Shown here piece by piece: positions 36,037-45,809 of a DNA stretch of 64,000 nucleotides. Both the position numbers and the translations under genes were made by a program. Within the stretch, counting starts at the first letter, position 1; every line of letters starts with the position of its first letter. The notes under the pieces were generated by a model. That model saw only the letters and a list, made by a program, of their open reading frames with translations, was not told where the DNA came from and did not search any database. The DNA comes from Sweltsa coloradensis (taxonomy: Eukaryota; Arthropoda; Insecta; Plecoptera; Chloroperlidae), in the NCBI GenBank assembly GCA_024449915.1, contig JAMZAV010000030.1:434001-498000 (forward strand). The letters run 5' to 3'.

Positions 36037-36968
36037 CTAAGTTTAGTTTAGTTTAGTTTATTTATTCACTTTGATCATACATTTTAGGTAAGATATACTT
36101 CTCAGAGAGAGAGAGTGTGAATAACTATAGCTAGTTTACATCATAATTGTATTTACAACAGTATAAATTAGGCAATGTAAAAAAAAATTAATAGTAATAT
36201 GCAGTAAATGATATTAATAATAATACTAAGTAATATAATGTAATATAATCTAATCCCTGGTACCATGGTAAGTTATAGTAATAGTTAGCATTAGTGATTG
36301 ATTATTGTTGGTACATTTGATCATTGTGGGTGACGTAATGAATGGGAATAATTAAGGTAATCTTCAAGATTGTAAAAGATATTTTCCTGTAGGAATGCCT
36401 TAAGTTTAGTTCTAAAACTAGTATCATTTACGGTATTTATAACATGGAGGGGCAGATTGTTGAATATTATTGAGGCTAAGTACATGGGTCCTTTTGAAAA
36501 TTTACTTGAGTTATGTGATGTGATGTGAATTGATGATTGGGATCTTGTATGGTAAGTATGGACAGTGGAGTTTCGAGGGAAGATTTCTGCATTATCATGG
36601 ACAAAATGGAAGCTACTTGTATCAGAACATTTGTAAGAGTGGGGATACCTAATTTGGAGAAATATTCTCTGCATGATGTTCGCCTTGAAATCCCTGCAAT
36701 AATACGTACTGCCCTCTTTTGTAGCAAGAATATTCTTGAAGCCTGATGTGACGCACCCCAAAAAATAATTCCATACATTAAGTGGGAATGAATATGAGCA
36801 AAATAAACCATTTTGAGAATGTGTGGATACGTTATTGCCTTTAGTTTACGGAGCATAAAGCATCCACTGTTCATTTTAGAAGATACTTTGTCGGTGTGCT
36901 TGGACCAGTCAAGTGTCTCAGTCATTATTAGACCCAGGAAGTTTACACTGTCTGAGCGAGATACGATA
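36037..36968 (-). mobile_element. LINE 3' remnant (reverse transcriptase C-terminus)
   Basis: On the minus strand, the translation NFLGLIMTETLDWSKHTDKV, then MVYFAHIHSHLMYGIIFWG and LQKRAVRIIAGISRRTSCRE, is typical of the end of a non-LTR retrotransposon reverse transcriptase. After a frameshift near 36605 the other frame gives HTYHTRSQSSIHI and FNNLPLHVIN, the usual C-terminal region. The 3' UTR runs to an (AAACT)n tail at 36037-36060. It is 5'-truncated near 36968. Jockey- or CR1-like by wording; the clade is not certain. It is dead. Confidence 0.8.
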
Positions 36969-36984
36969 CCTTCCTTTATTCGAA

Positions 36985-37024
36985 CTAATGGGCTCGGGAG
37001 GCAAGTTCGAATCCCGCCACCACA
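36985..37024 (+). repeat. tRNA-like 3' fragment next to the LINE break
   Basis: GGCAAGTTCGAATCCCGCCA forms a T-arm-like end directly at the 5' truncation of the LINE. It may mark a SINE/LINE junction. Confidence 0.4.
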
Positions 37025-37945
37025 CTGTTGTATGTGTACACAATATTTCCAACTTTTCTTTATTATATATGAGTTCTTAATCTATAGTAGCGCATACTAT
37101 TGTTTTGAATCTACTCTACTTTAACATAAACACTGTGTTTATCATTATTAATCAATTAATGAATCATCATATATATATATATCAATATTATCAATCATCA
37201 TACTTATCAATATCAATATCCATATCAATTATCAATTATGCTTTATATCCAACTATTCTTTCTTCTAACACTGTGTATATCATTATAATTACTTTACTAT
37301 CACTTTTATTATTAATTATTAATTATAGACTATTCACTTTCTCTGCAAAGAGTTATACTTGTACACTGTACTAGTCTAAGTGAATAAAAATATCTATCTA
37401 TCTATCTATTACTTACACTTATTTTTAATTTAATTTAATACACTTGACGAAATCCAAAATTTAATTTGTACAATGTATGAATCAAAGGATAATTAAAATT
37501 CTTGAATCTATATCAAGGTTTTACTTAGACGATTGTTCTCGGATTTTTTTACCAATGTATGTATACCGCCAAATGGAAAAATTCGACGCGAAAACGAGAT
37601 TTAAAAAATCCCTAAAAAAAAAAAAAATAAATTTAAAAAATAAATAATAATAATAATAAATAAAATTTAAAAAAACAAAGAGGGGGGGGGGGGCCCCCCC
37701 CTCTTTGTTAATGACTCACAAATAACATTTGAACATTAATCTGACAAAATCAAAACCATATACGTTGAATGCTGTACTAGGTGTAGTTGCAGTTACTATT
37801 AAGAAGAGTTTGTTGGTAGCCTGGCACCCTGTTCCATGTTCCACACACTTGTATTAATCAAGCAACACAATAATGATTGTCTTTGTTTTCCTATTATATA
37901 CAACTGTGTCCTGAAATAAATTAAATTGTTGTTCCATTAATTCCG
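37025..37945. other. No gene; AT microsatellites and a G/C hairpin
   Basis: (AT)n at 37161-37178, (TATC)n at about 37388-37408, an A/T-rich stretch at 37600-37675 and the hairpin described separately. Confidence 0.5.
37674..37709. repeat. Hairpin of G12-C8 inside AACAAAGA/TCTTTGTT
   Basis: AACAAAGA, 12 G, 8 C and TCTTTGTT form 16-bp perfect arms. The homology does not extend outward. Confidence 0.8.
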
Positions 37946-37946
37946 T

Positions 37947-38320
37947 ACACACATAAACAAAAACTTGTAGAAATACAGCCAAACCTTACACACTCAAAAG
38001 GAATGAGATCTAAAAAAGGGCCAAGCTCATCTACCCTTCCACATAAACGTACAGTGTCCCATAACAGCATCCTCGAAAAGCTTGACAAAATAGAATTTGC
38101 GATTATTAATTTAACGTAATAGTTTATCCAAGTTCTTTTTTTCTAATTAATTTAAACGTAATAACATGCAAATTCTATTTTGCCAAGCTTTTCGAGGATG
38201 CTGTTATGGGACACTGTACGTTTATGTGGAAGGGTAGATGAGCTTGGCCCTTTTTTAGATCTCATTCCTTTTGAGTGTGTAAGGTTTGGCTGTATTTCTA
38301 CAAGTTTTTGTTATGTGTGT
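37947..38320. mobile_element. Near-perfect palindrome with arms of about 165 bp
   Basis: 37947-38113 is almost the exact complement of 38155-38320 (ACACACATAA(A)CAAAAACTTG outermost). The loop is about 40 bases and AT-rich. It spans CTTTTCGAGGATGCTGTTAT and the rest without gaps beyond one base, so it is young or conserved by pairing. Confidence 0.8.
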
Positions 38321-39565
38321 GATCTCATTACTTTTTCAAGTTCCATTACAAAATTATTTGCTAAAATATAATATTTTTATCAAAGTTGATTTTAATTCTA
38401 TGGTATTAGCAGTAACAATATAGGATGTAAAATATCTAGACCCGGATTCATGTACATCCTGGGTATAGGTGGTATAACCATGGTATAACGACGGTATAAG
38501 GACTGGACCCCAATTCTTGAGTTCGTGGGAGATGAGTTGAAAACGCAATTTGAAAACGAAGTCGTTTTCGTTTTCGAAGGAATTGGTATTCTTGAACGGT
38601 ATCGTGGAAAACGTCATGGGTTGTGAGTTGAAAGCATTGATATTAATTAAACCCCTATAGTAGGCTAGATTAGCAGTCTCCTATACCTCCGCACAGGCGC
38701 GAGCGTGGCAAATTGAAGACTCAACCGGCCCATTTCAAGATGGCGATTTGGTGTTTTAATTTATGCTTTTTTAATGCAATAAAGTATTTTACTGGATTGT
38801 TTGATATGGTTTTAGCTTGTGCAGCATGGTATTAAACAAAAGAAACAATACGAAGTGATTGCATAAGGGAATTTAGTAATCATTTGGTGTTAAAGGCTAG
38901 TATGCTTACCTGTCACCTGGCGGCAATCTTGAGAACTATTTGACCACAAATCGCTCCCATTTGATTAACATGTAAACTGTCATTTTAAGATGGCTTCTAA
39001 TTGTACCGGAAGTGGACCACCGACTGCTGGTCTAGCCAATTATATAGGATGTCTATGGTTGAAAGAGTATCACGAAATCCAAACACTTTAAAAAGATTTG
39101 CGTATAGCAAAGAGCTCGAAAAAGTTCTATATTTATTCTAGATGGCAGTGCCTTCATAAACGCAGGCCAATCGAAAGACAAGTTGTATGAAACGATTTGA
39201 TTGTTTGTTGCAATTATGTAAACAAACAGTTGAGCAAGTTCATATCAGAACTATGTTGTGCTGGCCTAGGGTTGGCTAGGCTTGTCAAACATGTAATGTA
39301 AGTAATAATTTTATCTAGTCCTATAGCCAAATGGAACTTAGACCTACACTTTTGCATTATAAATAATTTTCCACATCTGGGCCTAGGCCAGGGACGGTTT
39401 CTGATTTGTTTTATGAGAGTATAATGACACCTTTTCTCGTTCCACACAAAGAAGAAAACTTTTAAATGTCCGCCATTTGTTTACGTATCGCACTTTCCCG
39501 CCGTACTCTGCTTATACCGTCAACAAGTGTCAAGTAACTATGGTTACTTGTGATTGTATAAGGCA
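38321..39565. other. No gene recognised
   Basis: A short GTATAACC(A)TGGTATAACGAC repeat lies at 38465-38500. A core resembling the CTCF site (CTAGATGGCAG) lies at 39137-39147. Confidence 0.3.
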
Positions 39566-39567
39566 TA

Positions 39568-39700
39568 TTTTAAAACCTTTATTTGGAAGCCTTCCAACAA
39601 ACTTTTCAACTTTTTTTTTTCAAAAGAGACTATAATACTATAACCTTAATGTCCATGTAAAATATGAACATTGTAGTCCCACCCGTCTGGTCAGAATCGC
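39568..39700 (+). mobile_element. HINE-like family 1 fragment
   Basis: Internal block only: AAAACCTTTATTTGGAAG, then CCTTAATGTCCATGTAAAAT and CCCACCCGTCTGGTCAGAAT. The ends are missing. Confidence 0.55.
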
Positions 39701-39874
39701 GGGCCGACGTATTAGATGTAAGTAGCAGTAGTAGCAGTAGGAGTAGCTAACATCCTTAAAGTGATTTTGAGCATGTTTCAAGCCATTTTTTCACCAAGAA
39801 GGAATGGTCGTACCCCAATAAAATTTGGCATGTGTTGTCAGGTACCTAAATCCCCTCGATTGTGATAGTTTTCA

Positions 39875-40230
39875 AGTTCACATCACGTTACATGACGGCT
39901 GGGTAACACATCGAAATCACACCCAACTCTGCTTGGTGTATAAGGTGCTTGAGTGTGTAGCGCACCGCGGCTTGGCTGCGGCGCCCTAACGGGCACCTAG
40001 ATCCCAACAGTCCCGGATTCAAATCCCGTCGAGACCGTCAATCCTGACTGAAGTTTTTTTCGAGGTTTCCCTCAGTAGTTAATATGAATGTAAGGGATTG
40101 AGCCCTCAGACATCCCTTCACAATTACCCTATCCACAACATACCTAGTTAGACACCTGGAAGAGGGGCATGAATTGTACCCTGGGCAGGCTTCACACGAA
40201 AAATAAAAACAAACATCAAGTTGATATTGA
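39875..40230 (+). repeat. tRNA-derived SINE, copy 1
   Basis: TAGCGCACCGCGGCTTGGCT, GGGCACCTAG and the B box CCCGGATTCAAATCCCG (40012-40028). The first 130 bp match 58988-59104. The tail to about 40230 holds TTTCCCTCAGTAGTTAATAT. Confidence 0.6.
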
Positions 40231-40382
40231 TTTTCAAACAATTTTCAAAAGGTGCCCATGAAAGCTTTGCAATAGAACTAAAATAGAGATGAAAAGACAA
40301 ACACACATTGGGGAAATTATTATGCTTAAATTATTAATGTTTAGTTAAATTACAAACCTCAAATTAAAATACGTATCATAAC

Positions 40383-40670
40383 TAGAGGTACGTGAAAAAT
40401 AGTTTTTTGTAAATAGATGCTACAAAGCGCTATTTTTCACTTAAAACTAAGGTTTTCCAGTCTTATTTTATTTTATTTTCCATAGTATCTATAATTTATG
40501 TATGCACATTTTTATTCAGTTGATATTGATTCATCCTTGATGACCAAATATCAAATTAAAAAAACAAAAAAGTTCATACACATTACACAAAGTTTTGGAG
40601 TTAGCCAAAAAACAGATGCTACAAAACGCTATAAAATGACACCTAAAAATGCTATAAACACGTACCTCTA
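40383..40670. mobile_element. hAT-type MITE, TAGAGGTACGTG ends
   Basis: 288 bp. TIR TAGAGGTACGTG / CACGTACCTCTA, flanked by the perfect 8-bp duplication ATCATAAC (40375-40382 and 40671-40678). The interior has repeated GATGCTACAAARCGCTA words. Confidence 0.9.
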
Positions 40671-41033
40671 ATCATAACGCTAAATAAGAGGGTGCCAAAA
40701 CGAAAGCTTGGGTGCCAAATTATGGACGTATTTTCGAAACGAATTCAAAACATCAACATTTGGGAGCGACTTGTTTTGTTGAAATTCCCATGGAGAGGGG
40801 AGGATATTTGTTAATTAGCCTCGCGAATTGAAATGCCGATAATACGAAACCAAAGGTGCGAACATGCGCACCGAAGTGTATTATATAGAGTGACTGAGCG
40901 GGTAGACTCTAAATACGAATTTAATTTATTTAAATTCGCTAATTCGGTGATGCCCAAGATCAATCGGTGGAAACACCCTTGTACCAAACTAAATGATGTT
41001 GGAACAAAGTGTAGTGAGTGATAGTTTTATATA

Positions 41034-41645
41034 TAACTAGGAAAACGCTAAAGTCCCGCCGCGTTGATGGATGAGCTTTTTAAAGTTTAAAGTTTGCTTG
41101 GGATATCTTTACTTTTGCAAGTGCTTTGTTTTGCTGCCTACGCATTGTAGGTGAATGTTGTCAAGTTTCTTTTGTTTCTTGTCAATTGGTATTATTTACC
41201 GTAAAAAACTTATATTAAAAGATTTATTTCTATGGATTCTGGCTAACGTTTTCATTTTTTTCTTTCAAAAGGTACTACATCACCATAACTTTAATGTCCA
41301 TGTATAATATGAACGTTGTAGCCCCACCCGTTTGGTCAGAATTGGCCCAAATGGCATGAAAATATCGCACTAAAATCAAAAAAAAATCGTAAAAGTACGA
41401 TATTCATGAGAAATATTTCTTCAATTGTACCCAAAAACAATACACCTCTAAGTTCAGAGATTTCGAAGGTCCTGTCAAATTTTCATCAAGATCGGATAAG
41501 CCGTTTGTCTGGTAGAGAGTTAACAAACAGACAAAAAACAAACAAAAAAAAAAAAAAAAACAAAAAAAAAAACAAAAAAAAACACCCGAGCTAAATTTTT
41601 TGGGGGGTCGGTGAAATTGAAGTCTTCGCTTCGCTCATCCAATTA
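41034..41645 (+). mobile_element. HINE-like family 1, copy B (best-kept)
   Basis: 612 bp from TAACTAGGAAAACGCTAAAG to CTTCGCTCATCCAATTA. TGGATGAGC, 30 bases in from the 5' end, is complementary to GCTCATCCA at the 3' end. There is no transposase frame. The poly-A-rich 3' part precedes a GGGGGGTCGGTGAAATTGAA word shared with the other copies. Confidence 0.8.
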
Positions 41646-41939
41646 TTTATTTAGACATGCAAAACTGAGCGTAGGTGGGGGGGGGGGGGAGGAGGTTTAT
41701 CTTGGTCTGAAAAAAACTGCGCCACGATCGCATGAGCCACCGCGGACGACATACAAGTGGACTAGCAAGAACAACTTTTAAGGATGGCAGGGTTTGCAGA
41801 GTTTTACTTCAAACCATAAATTGACAAACAACAGTAAATGGCACATACCAAAGCTTAAAGTTTTCATACTCACATATAGATCGACCCGGCACCTCCACCA
41901 TTCATCTATTTAAACTAGACCGCTTCGCGAACACCTTTT

Positions 41940-42500
41940 CTAGTCGCGTTGATGGATGAGCTTTTATAATTAATTATTTTGGTAAAATGATTAGTGTTTC
42001 GTTTCTTCATTGTGGTCGTTGTTGGTATAGTCATGATTGTCAAGACAAGAGCAAGAGTGAACCATGTCTTCCTTCAGCAATGTGAGGCGACCGACTGCGA
42101 GTCTGAAAGACCGAGAACCGACACACGCCTCGTTGTGCAGCCGCGAAAAAGTGCGGGCGGCGAGGTCATATTGACTAATCGTTGACCCTAAAACTACAAT
42201 TTTTATGAGAAATGTTGAATAGATTGTCCCTAAAATTATGACATATTATATAAGTTAAGTGATTTTGAACATTCCCATAAAGTTTCATCAATATCGCAGT
42301 AGCCTTTTGCCCGGTCGTGGACCAAATATCATAAAAATATCGCATGAAAAATCGAAAAAGTACGATATTCGCGTGAAAGATTTCTTCAATTGTATGCAAA
42401 AACTTGGCAGATCTAAGTTCAGATAATTCGAAGGTACAAACACCCGAGCTATTGTTTCAAAGTAAGTGAAATTGAAGTATTCGCTGGTACATCTTATTAT
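41940..42500 (+). mobile_element. HINE-like family 1, copy E, degraded
   Basis: A 5' piece with CTAGTCGCGTTGATGGATGAGC (first 20 bases shown by its core at 41942-41965) and a 3' piece 42190-42480 with CTAAGTTCAGATAATTCGAA and GTGAAATTGAAGTATTCGCT. About 220 bases of unrelated sequence lie between. It sits 300 bp from copy B. Confidence 0.55.
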
Positions 42501-42565
42501 TAGGATGTTAGCGTTAACGAAAGGGGAATTTCCTAGCCTTTACCAAAAAAACTTTCAGCCAAGAT

Positions 42566-42655
42566 TGTCGGCGGCGGGTTTCGAGCCCGTGACCTCCCTA
42601 ATCAGAGTCTTACACCTGGGCGCGCACGAGCTACCTCTGTCGGTGTGCACGTACC
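42566..42655 (-). repeat. tRNA-derived SINE-like fragment
   Basis: On the minus strand an A-box-like AGGTAGCTCGTGCGCGCC and a B box TCACGGGCTCGAAACCCG with 30-odd bases between. No proper acceptor stem. Confidence 0.45.
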
Positions 42656-42659
42656 GGTT

Positions 42660-43515
42660 ATATCAATAAACAAACAAGTAACAAAGTACTATCTCAGATT
42701 AGATCTAGTTTTTTCCCACTTTTCACTAATTGGGAAATGTTGTACTTTTAGGTAGAGCAGAAGGCATTGCGAGTTTTGGGCAAATTAACCAGAAATCCGA
42801 AAAGTGATGCAATACGCTGGCCTTTCTGTTAGCCGGTTGATTCGTGTCGAAATTTTTTGGGGAAATTTCGTAACGCCAAATAATTTATTAGAATTAACAA
42901 AACTTTACGTTTCGTCTCATTTTGATGAAAACGTAGAAGGTTCCACAAACTATATGCTACTACTTATATACTTTACAATACAAAATAACGTCAGCTTCAA
43001 AGATAAAAAAAAAGTTAAAAAGTTGACAGTCGAAGGTATTTGAATTTGTGATAATGATGAAAATTGGATCGCTAAAACGAAATACGTATTCAATAATTTT
43101 CATCACTAATTCACCGCTTTGGACTAAACGAAAAATATTTTGTTGATTTTCACCACAATATATTTGCCTCTGAATTCTCACACTATGTTTTATCGTCACC
43201 TGCAAGTCCATTACACGATACCACTCTTAAAATTTCCAAAATTGTCAGAGGATCGACAAAATGTGCACCTTTTCAACAAAATTTAGAAATATTATTTCCG
43301 CCGGTTTTGGGCACAACTAAAATGAAAAATGCATTTTATTTTCACCTCAAATACCTGCCTTTGTGGATAGCATTCATAAAGGGCAATTTTGTAACCAAAC
43401 ATGGGTCCATTTTAGGTTTACGTAGCTCCTATGTGTTTTGTTATGTGTTTTGTTTTGTTTTTTGTTTTTTATGTGTTTGTGTGTGTGTTTTTTTATGTGT
43501 TTTTTGTGTTACGTT
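42660..43515. other. No gene recognised; GT/T-rich tract 43430-43515
   Basis: The 79-residue frame at 42804 and the 83-residue frame at 42960 overlap on opposite strands and match nothing I know. The T/G tract looks like simple repeat. Confidence 0.3.
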
Positions 43516-43519
43516 GTGG

Positions 43520-43572
43520 CAGAGTCGATAAAGAAGTTTCCTCTTTAGGGGAAAACTTCTTTATCGACTCTG
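43520..43572. repeat. Hairpin with 20-bp perfect arms upstream of the gene
   Basis: CAGAGTCGATAAAGAAGTTT at 43520-43539 is exactly complementary to 43553-43572, with a 13-base loop. It ends about 265 bases before the TATA box. It is directly preceded by a GT/T-rich tract (43430-43515). It may be a tiny foldback element or a structured RNA; nothing decides between these. Confidence 0.6.
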
Positions 43573-43836
43573 GTTGTGGGAAGGTGAAACCAGCGTTATA
43601 TTACGGTATTTGGTGTTACGTCCCCAATAATACAATATATGTTTATTCTTGAGGGCGGTGAGGCTAAATTTAACAATACACAACAAAGTTCATAAACATT
43701 TGATTGCTGTGGAAATCAAATATTTCGTTTAAATGTCAAAATTATAAATCTGTCAAACTAGTTTCGAAACCAACCAACCAAATCTTAAGTCATGTAAGTC
43801 TTTCTTGTTATAGAAATTATACCTAAAGTTGGTGCA

Positions 43837-43843
43837 TATAAAT
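43837..43843 (+). promoter_or_regulatory. TATA box of the MAP10-like gene
   Basis: TATAAAT lies about 110 bases before the start codon. A start of transcription near 43865-43870 would give a 5' leader of about 80 bases without an intron. No other core element is clear. Confidence 0.5.
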
Positions 43844-43946
43844 ACGACACTCGGCAACAGCATGAATGCGAGATTCTAACTTGTAGGGACAAAGCCCGTA
43901 AATAAACAGCGAAAACATCCAAGCAAACGGAGAAAAACAAAGCAGA

Positions 43947-45718
43947 ATGGAAGACGACGCCGAGAAACTGTTCTTGCTGGAGTTCCTCGTGGATAGTGTG
44001 CAGATCTTCAAGACCCCGAGCCTGTTGACCCATGTGGGTGGGAACGAGGAGTCGTGGTTCTGCGGCCAGACCTGCGTCGCCTTCCAGTTCCTCAACTTCC
44101 CCTCGTTGGACATCTGCGAGAAGGACTTCCGCCCCTGCAACAACTCCGACGACAAGGCCGACTTCAAGAGCGGCAAGTCCTGTCTCTTCCCGGTGTCCTC
44201 CGACCTCCTGGCCCAGTGCATGCAGGAGTTCCTCGTCAACGTGGTCATCCACAGGAAGATGCCGGACGGAATCCTCCCCGAGAAGTTGACCTTGGGCGAC
44301 GCGCAGATCCCCATCACCGATCTCTTCACCAGCCTCCTGCAGTCGGCGAAAGTGAGCCCGGACTGTGGCTCGCCCGCGTCCAAGACCCTAAAGGACACGT
44401 TTCCCATCAACAGTCTGGGTATTTGTAAGGAGATCGGCGAGATCACGGTCTTCGTACGGTTGTCGTGTTTCGGTAAGATCATCGTCACCCAGTTCCAGAT
44501 GAACTCCGAGAAGAAGTCGTTCCTCTTCAAGGGGAACGAAGACAACGCCGTGTATCAGTGCAAGAAGATGGAGCACGCGCAGAAAAAGTGTGGGTGTTCA
44601 GGTCTAGTTGAACCCGAGCAGGAGCCAGAGTGTCCCGGGCAGCATGCGTTCCAAGATGACTACGGCTACGGAGGAAGTGGAGGCGGAGGGGGCTGCGGTG
44701 CGGGTGGAGGTGGTTATGGTGGAGGTGGATACGGAGGAATGGGGAACGGCTACGGAGGAAATGGAGGTGGAGGCGGCTGTGGTGGGGGTGGAGGCGGGGG
44801 TGGTTATGGTGGAGGTGGATACGGAGGAATGGGGAACAGCTACGGCGGGGGAAACTGCTACGGTGGAGGGGGAAACTGCTACGGTGGGGGGGAAACTGCT
44901 TCGGTGGAGGGGGAACCGGTGGAGGCGGTAACGGCTACGGTGGAGGGAGTAACGCGTGTGTCCCGTGTTGTCCCTTCGGAGGTCAGCAAGAGGTGGAGGA
45001 TCCGTGCAAGAAGGATTACGAGGAGATTGACGCCGAACTGAACGGCCACGCGCTCGTCATACGCGTACAGAAAAAGAAAAAGAAGAAAGAGAAGACCGAC
45101 ATGTTGGATGAGATGTTGATGACTGGTCAGTACTGTCCCCCGTGTCCTCCCCCGCCGACGTGCTTCAGTGTGCGTCCGGCCCAGCCCCACGCCCCAGACT
45201 GTCCAGCCAGACCGCTAGGCTGCGTCGGCATGGACAGCAACTCCATACAGTTCACGATGCCCAAGAACAGCGGGTGCTGCCCGCCCAACAGGAACTTCGC
45301 TCAGCCCACGCTCAGCTACAAGATGAGCGAGTGCGACGCGGGGTGTAACTCGGCGGGGTGCGGCGCGTGCTGCAAGGTGATCAAGATCGAGCCGGACCCC
45401 GGGAACAGGTGCCCCGGGGCCCCCGGGCCCCCCAACCAGCAGGGCTGCCCCCCCGGCTGCAACAAGGACGTGTTCGTGCTGAGGATAGGCAAGAAGAACG
45501 ACGGCCCCGACAAGAAGGCCAAGCTGGAGCTCGAACTGAGGACCCCCAAGCAGGAGGGACCCAAGGGGCCGCCCCCAGTCACTGAGAGGGAGTCGCAGTA
45601 CTACGCGACGGACTGCGCGCCAGAAGAAGCCGCCGGCGGCGGCAAGGGGAAGAAGGGGGGAAAGGGGGGAAAGGGTGGGAAGAAAGGGAAGGGAGGAAAG
45701 AAAGGCAAAAAGAAATAG
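43947..45718 (+). CDS. MAP10 N-terminal (DUF4497)-like protein with Gly-, Cys- and Lys-rich tail, single-base frameshift
   Basis: Two abutting open frames read as one protein of about 590 residues. Residues 1-185 resemble the MAP10 N-terminal domain: EKLFLLEFLVDSV (6-18), FQFLNFPSL (46-54), FKSGKSCLF (73-81), IPITDLF (121-127), and GEITVFVRLSCFG (164-176). Human MAP10 is known to bind and stabilise microtubules; a cytoskeletal role here is inference. Residues 236-340 are glycine-rich (YGGGGYGGMGN repeats). The remainder has Cys-Pro clusters (CPPCPPPPTC, CCPPN, CGACC, CPPGC), strand-like segments followed by Lys (LVIRVQKKKKKK, VFVLRIGKK) and a GKKGKKK end. The ATG at 43947 has A at -3 and G at +4. 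The first frame runs from 43947 and closes at 45041; the second is open through the stop TAG at 45716-45718. The switch falls in the 7-G run 44886-44892, where 8 G would keep NCF-GGGG in frame. No introns are seen, and GC at third positions is far above the flanks. It may be a retrocopy or simply an intronless gene. The frameshift may be a sequencing error. Confidence 0.82.
44684..44863 (+). repeat. 90-bp (30-residue) tandem repeat in the Gly-rich coding segment
   Basis: Two units with a 90-bp period. Each holds the DNA word TGGTTATGGTGGAGGTGGAT (44711 and 44801) and encodes YGGGGYGGMGN(G/S)YGG. Shorter NCYGGGG repeats follow at 44859-44910 and end in the frameshift. Confidence 0.7.
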
Positions 45719-45788
45719 ACCTAAACAAAAGTTTACCGAATTTTGAAACATAATTTTCTACATTTAACGTAATTTGGATTGTAATCCC

Positions 45789-45802
45789 AATAAAATAATA
45801 AA
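45789..45802 (+). terminator. Poly(A) signals of the MAP10-like gene
   Basis: AATAAA occurs at 45789-45794 and again at 45797-45802, about 71-84 bases after the stop codon. The 3' UTR is therefore short, of about 100 bases. Confidence 0.6.
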
Positions 45803-45809
45803 AATACGT

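Noticed and set aside
37381..37410. CRISPR-like or regulatory repeat
   Set aside because: Plain TATC microsatellite.
42804..43043. 79-residue frame as an exon
   Set aside because: No flanking splice sites of quality and an opposite-strand frame overlaps it.
43785..44545. Long minus-strand frames (155 and 240 residues) opposite the MAP10-like gene
   Set aside because: They mirror a GC-rich coding strand; no start context, domain or third-position signal supports them.
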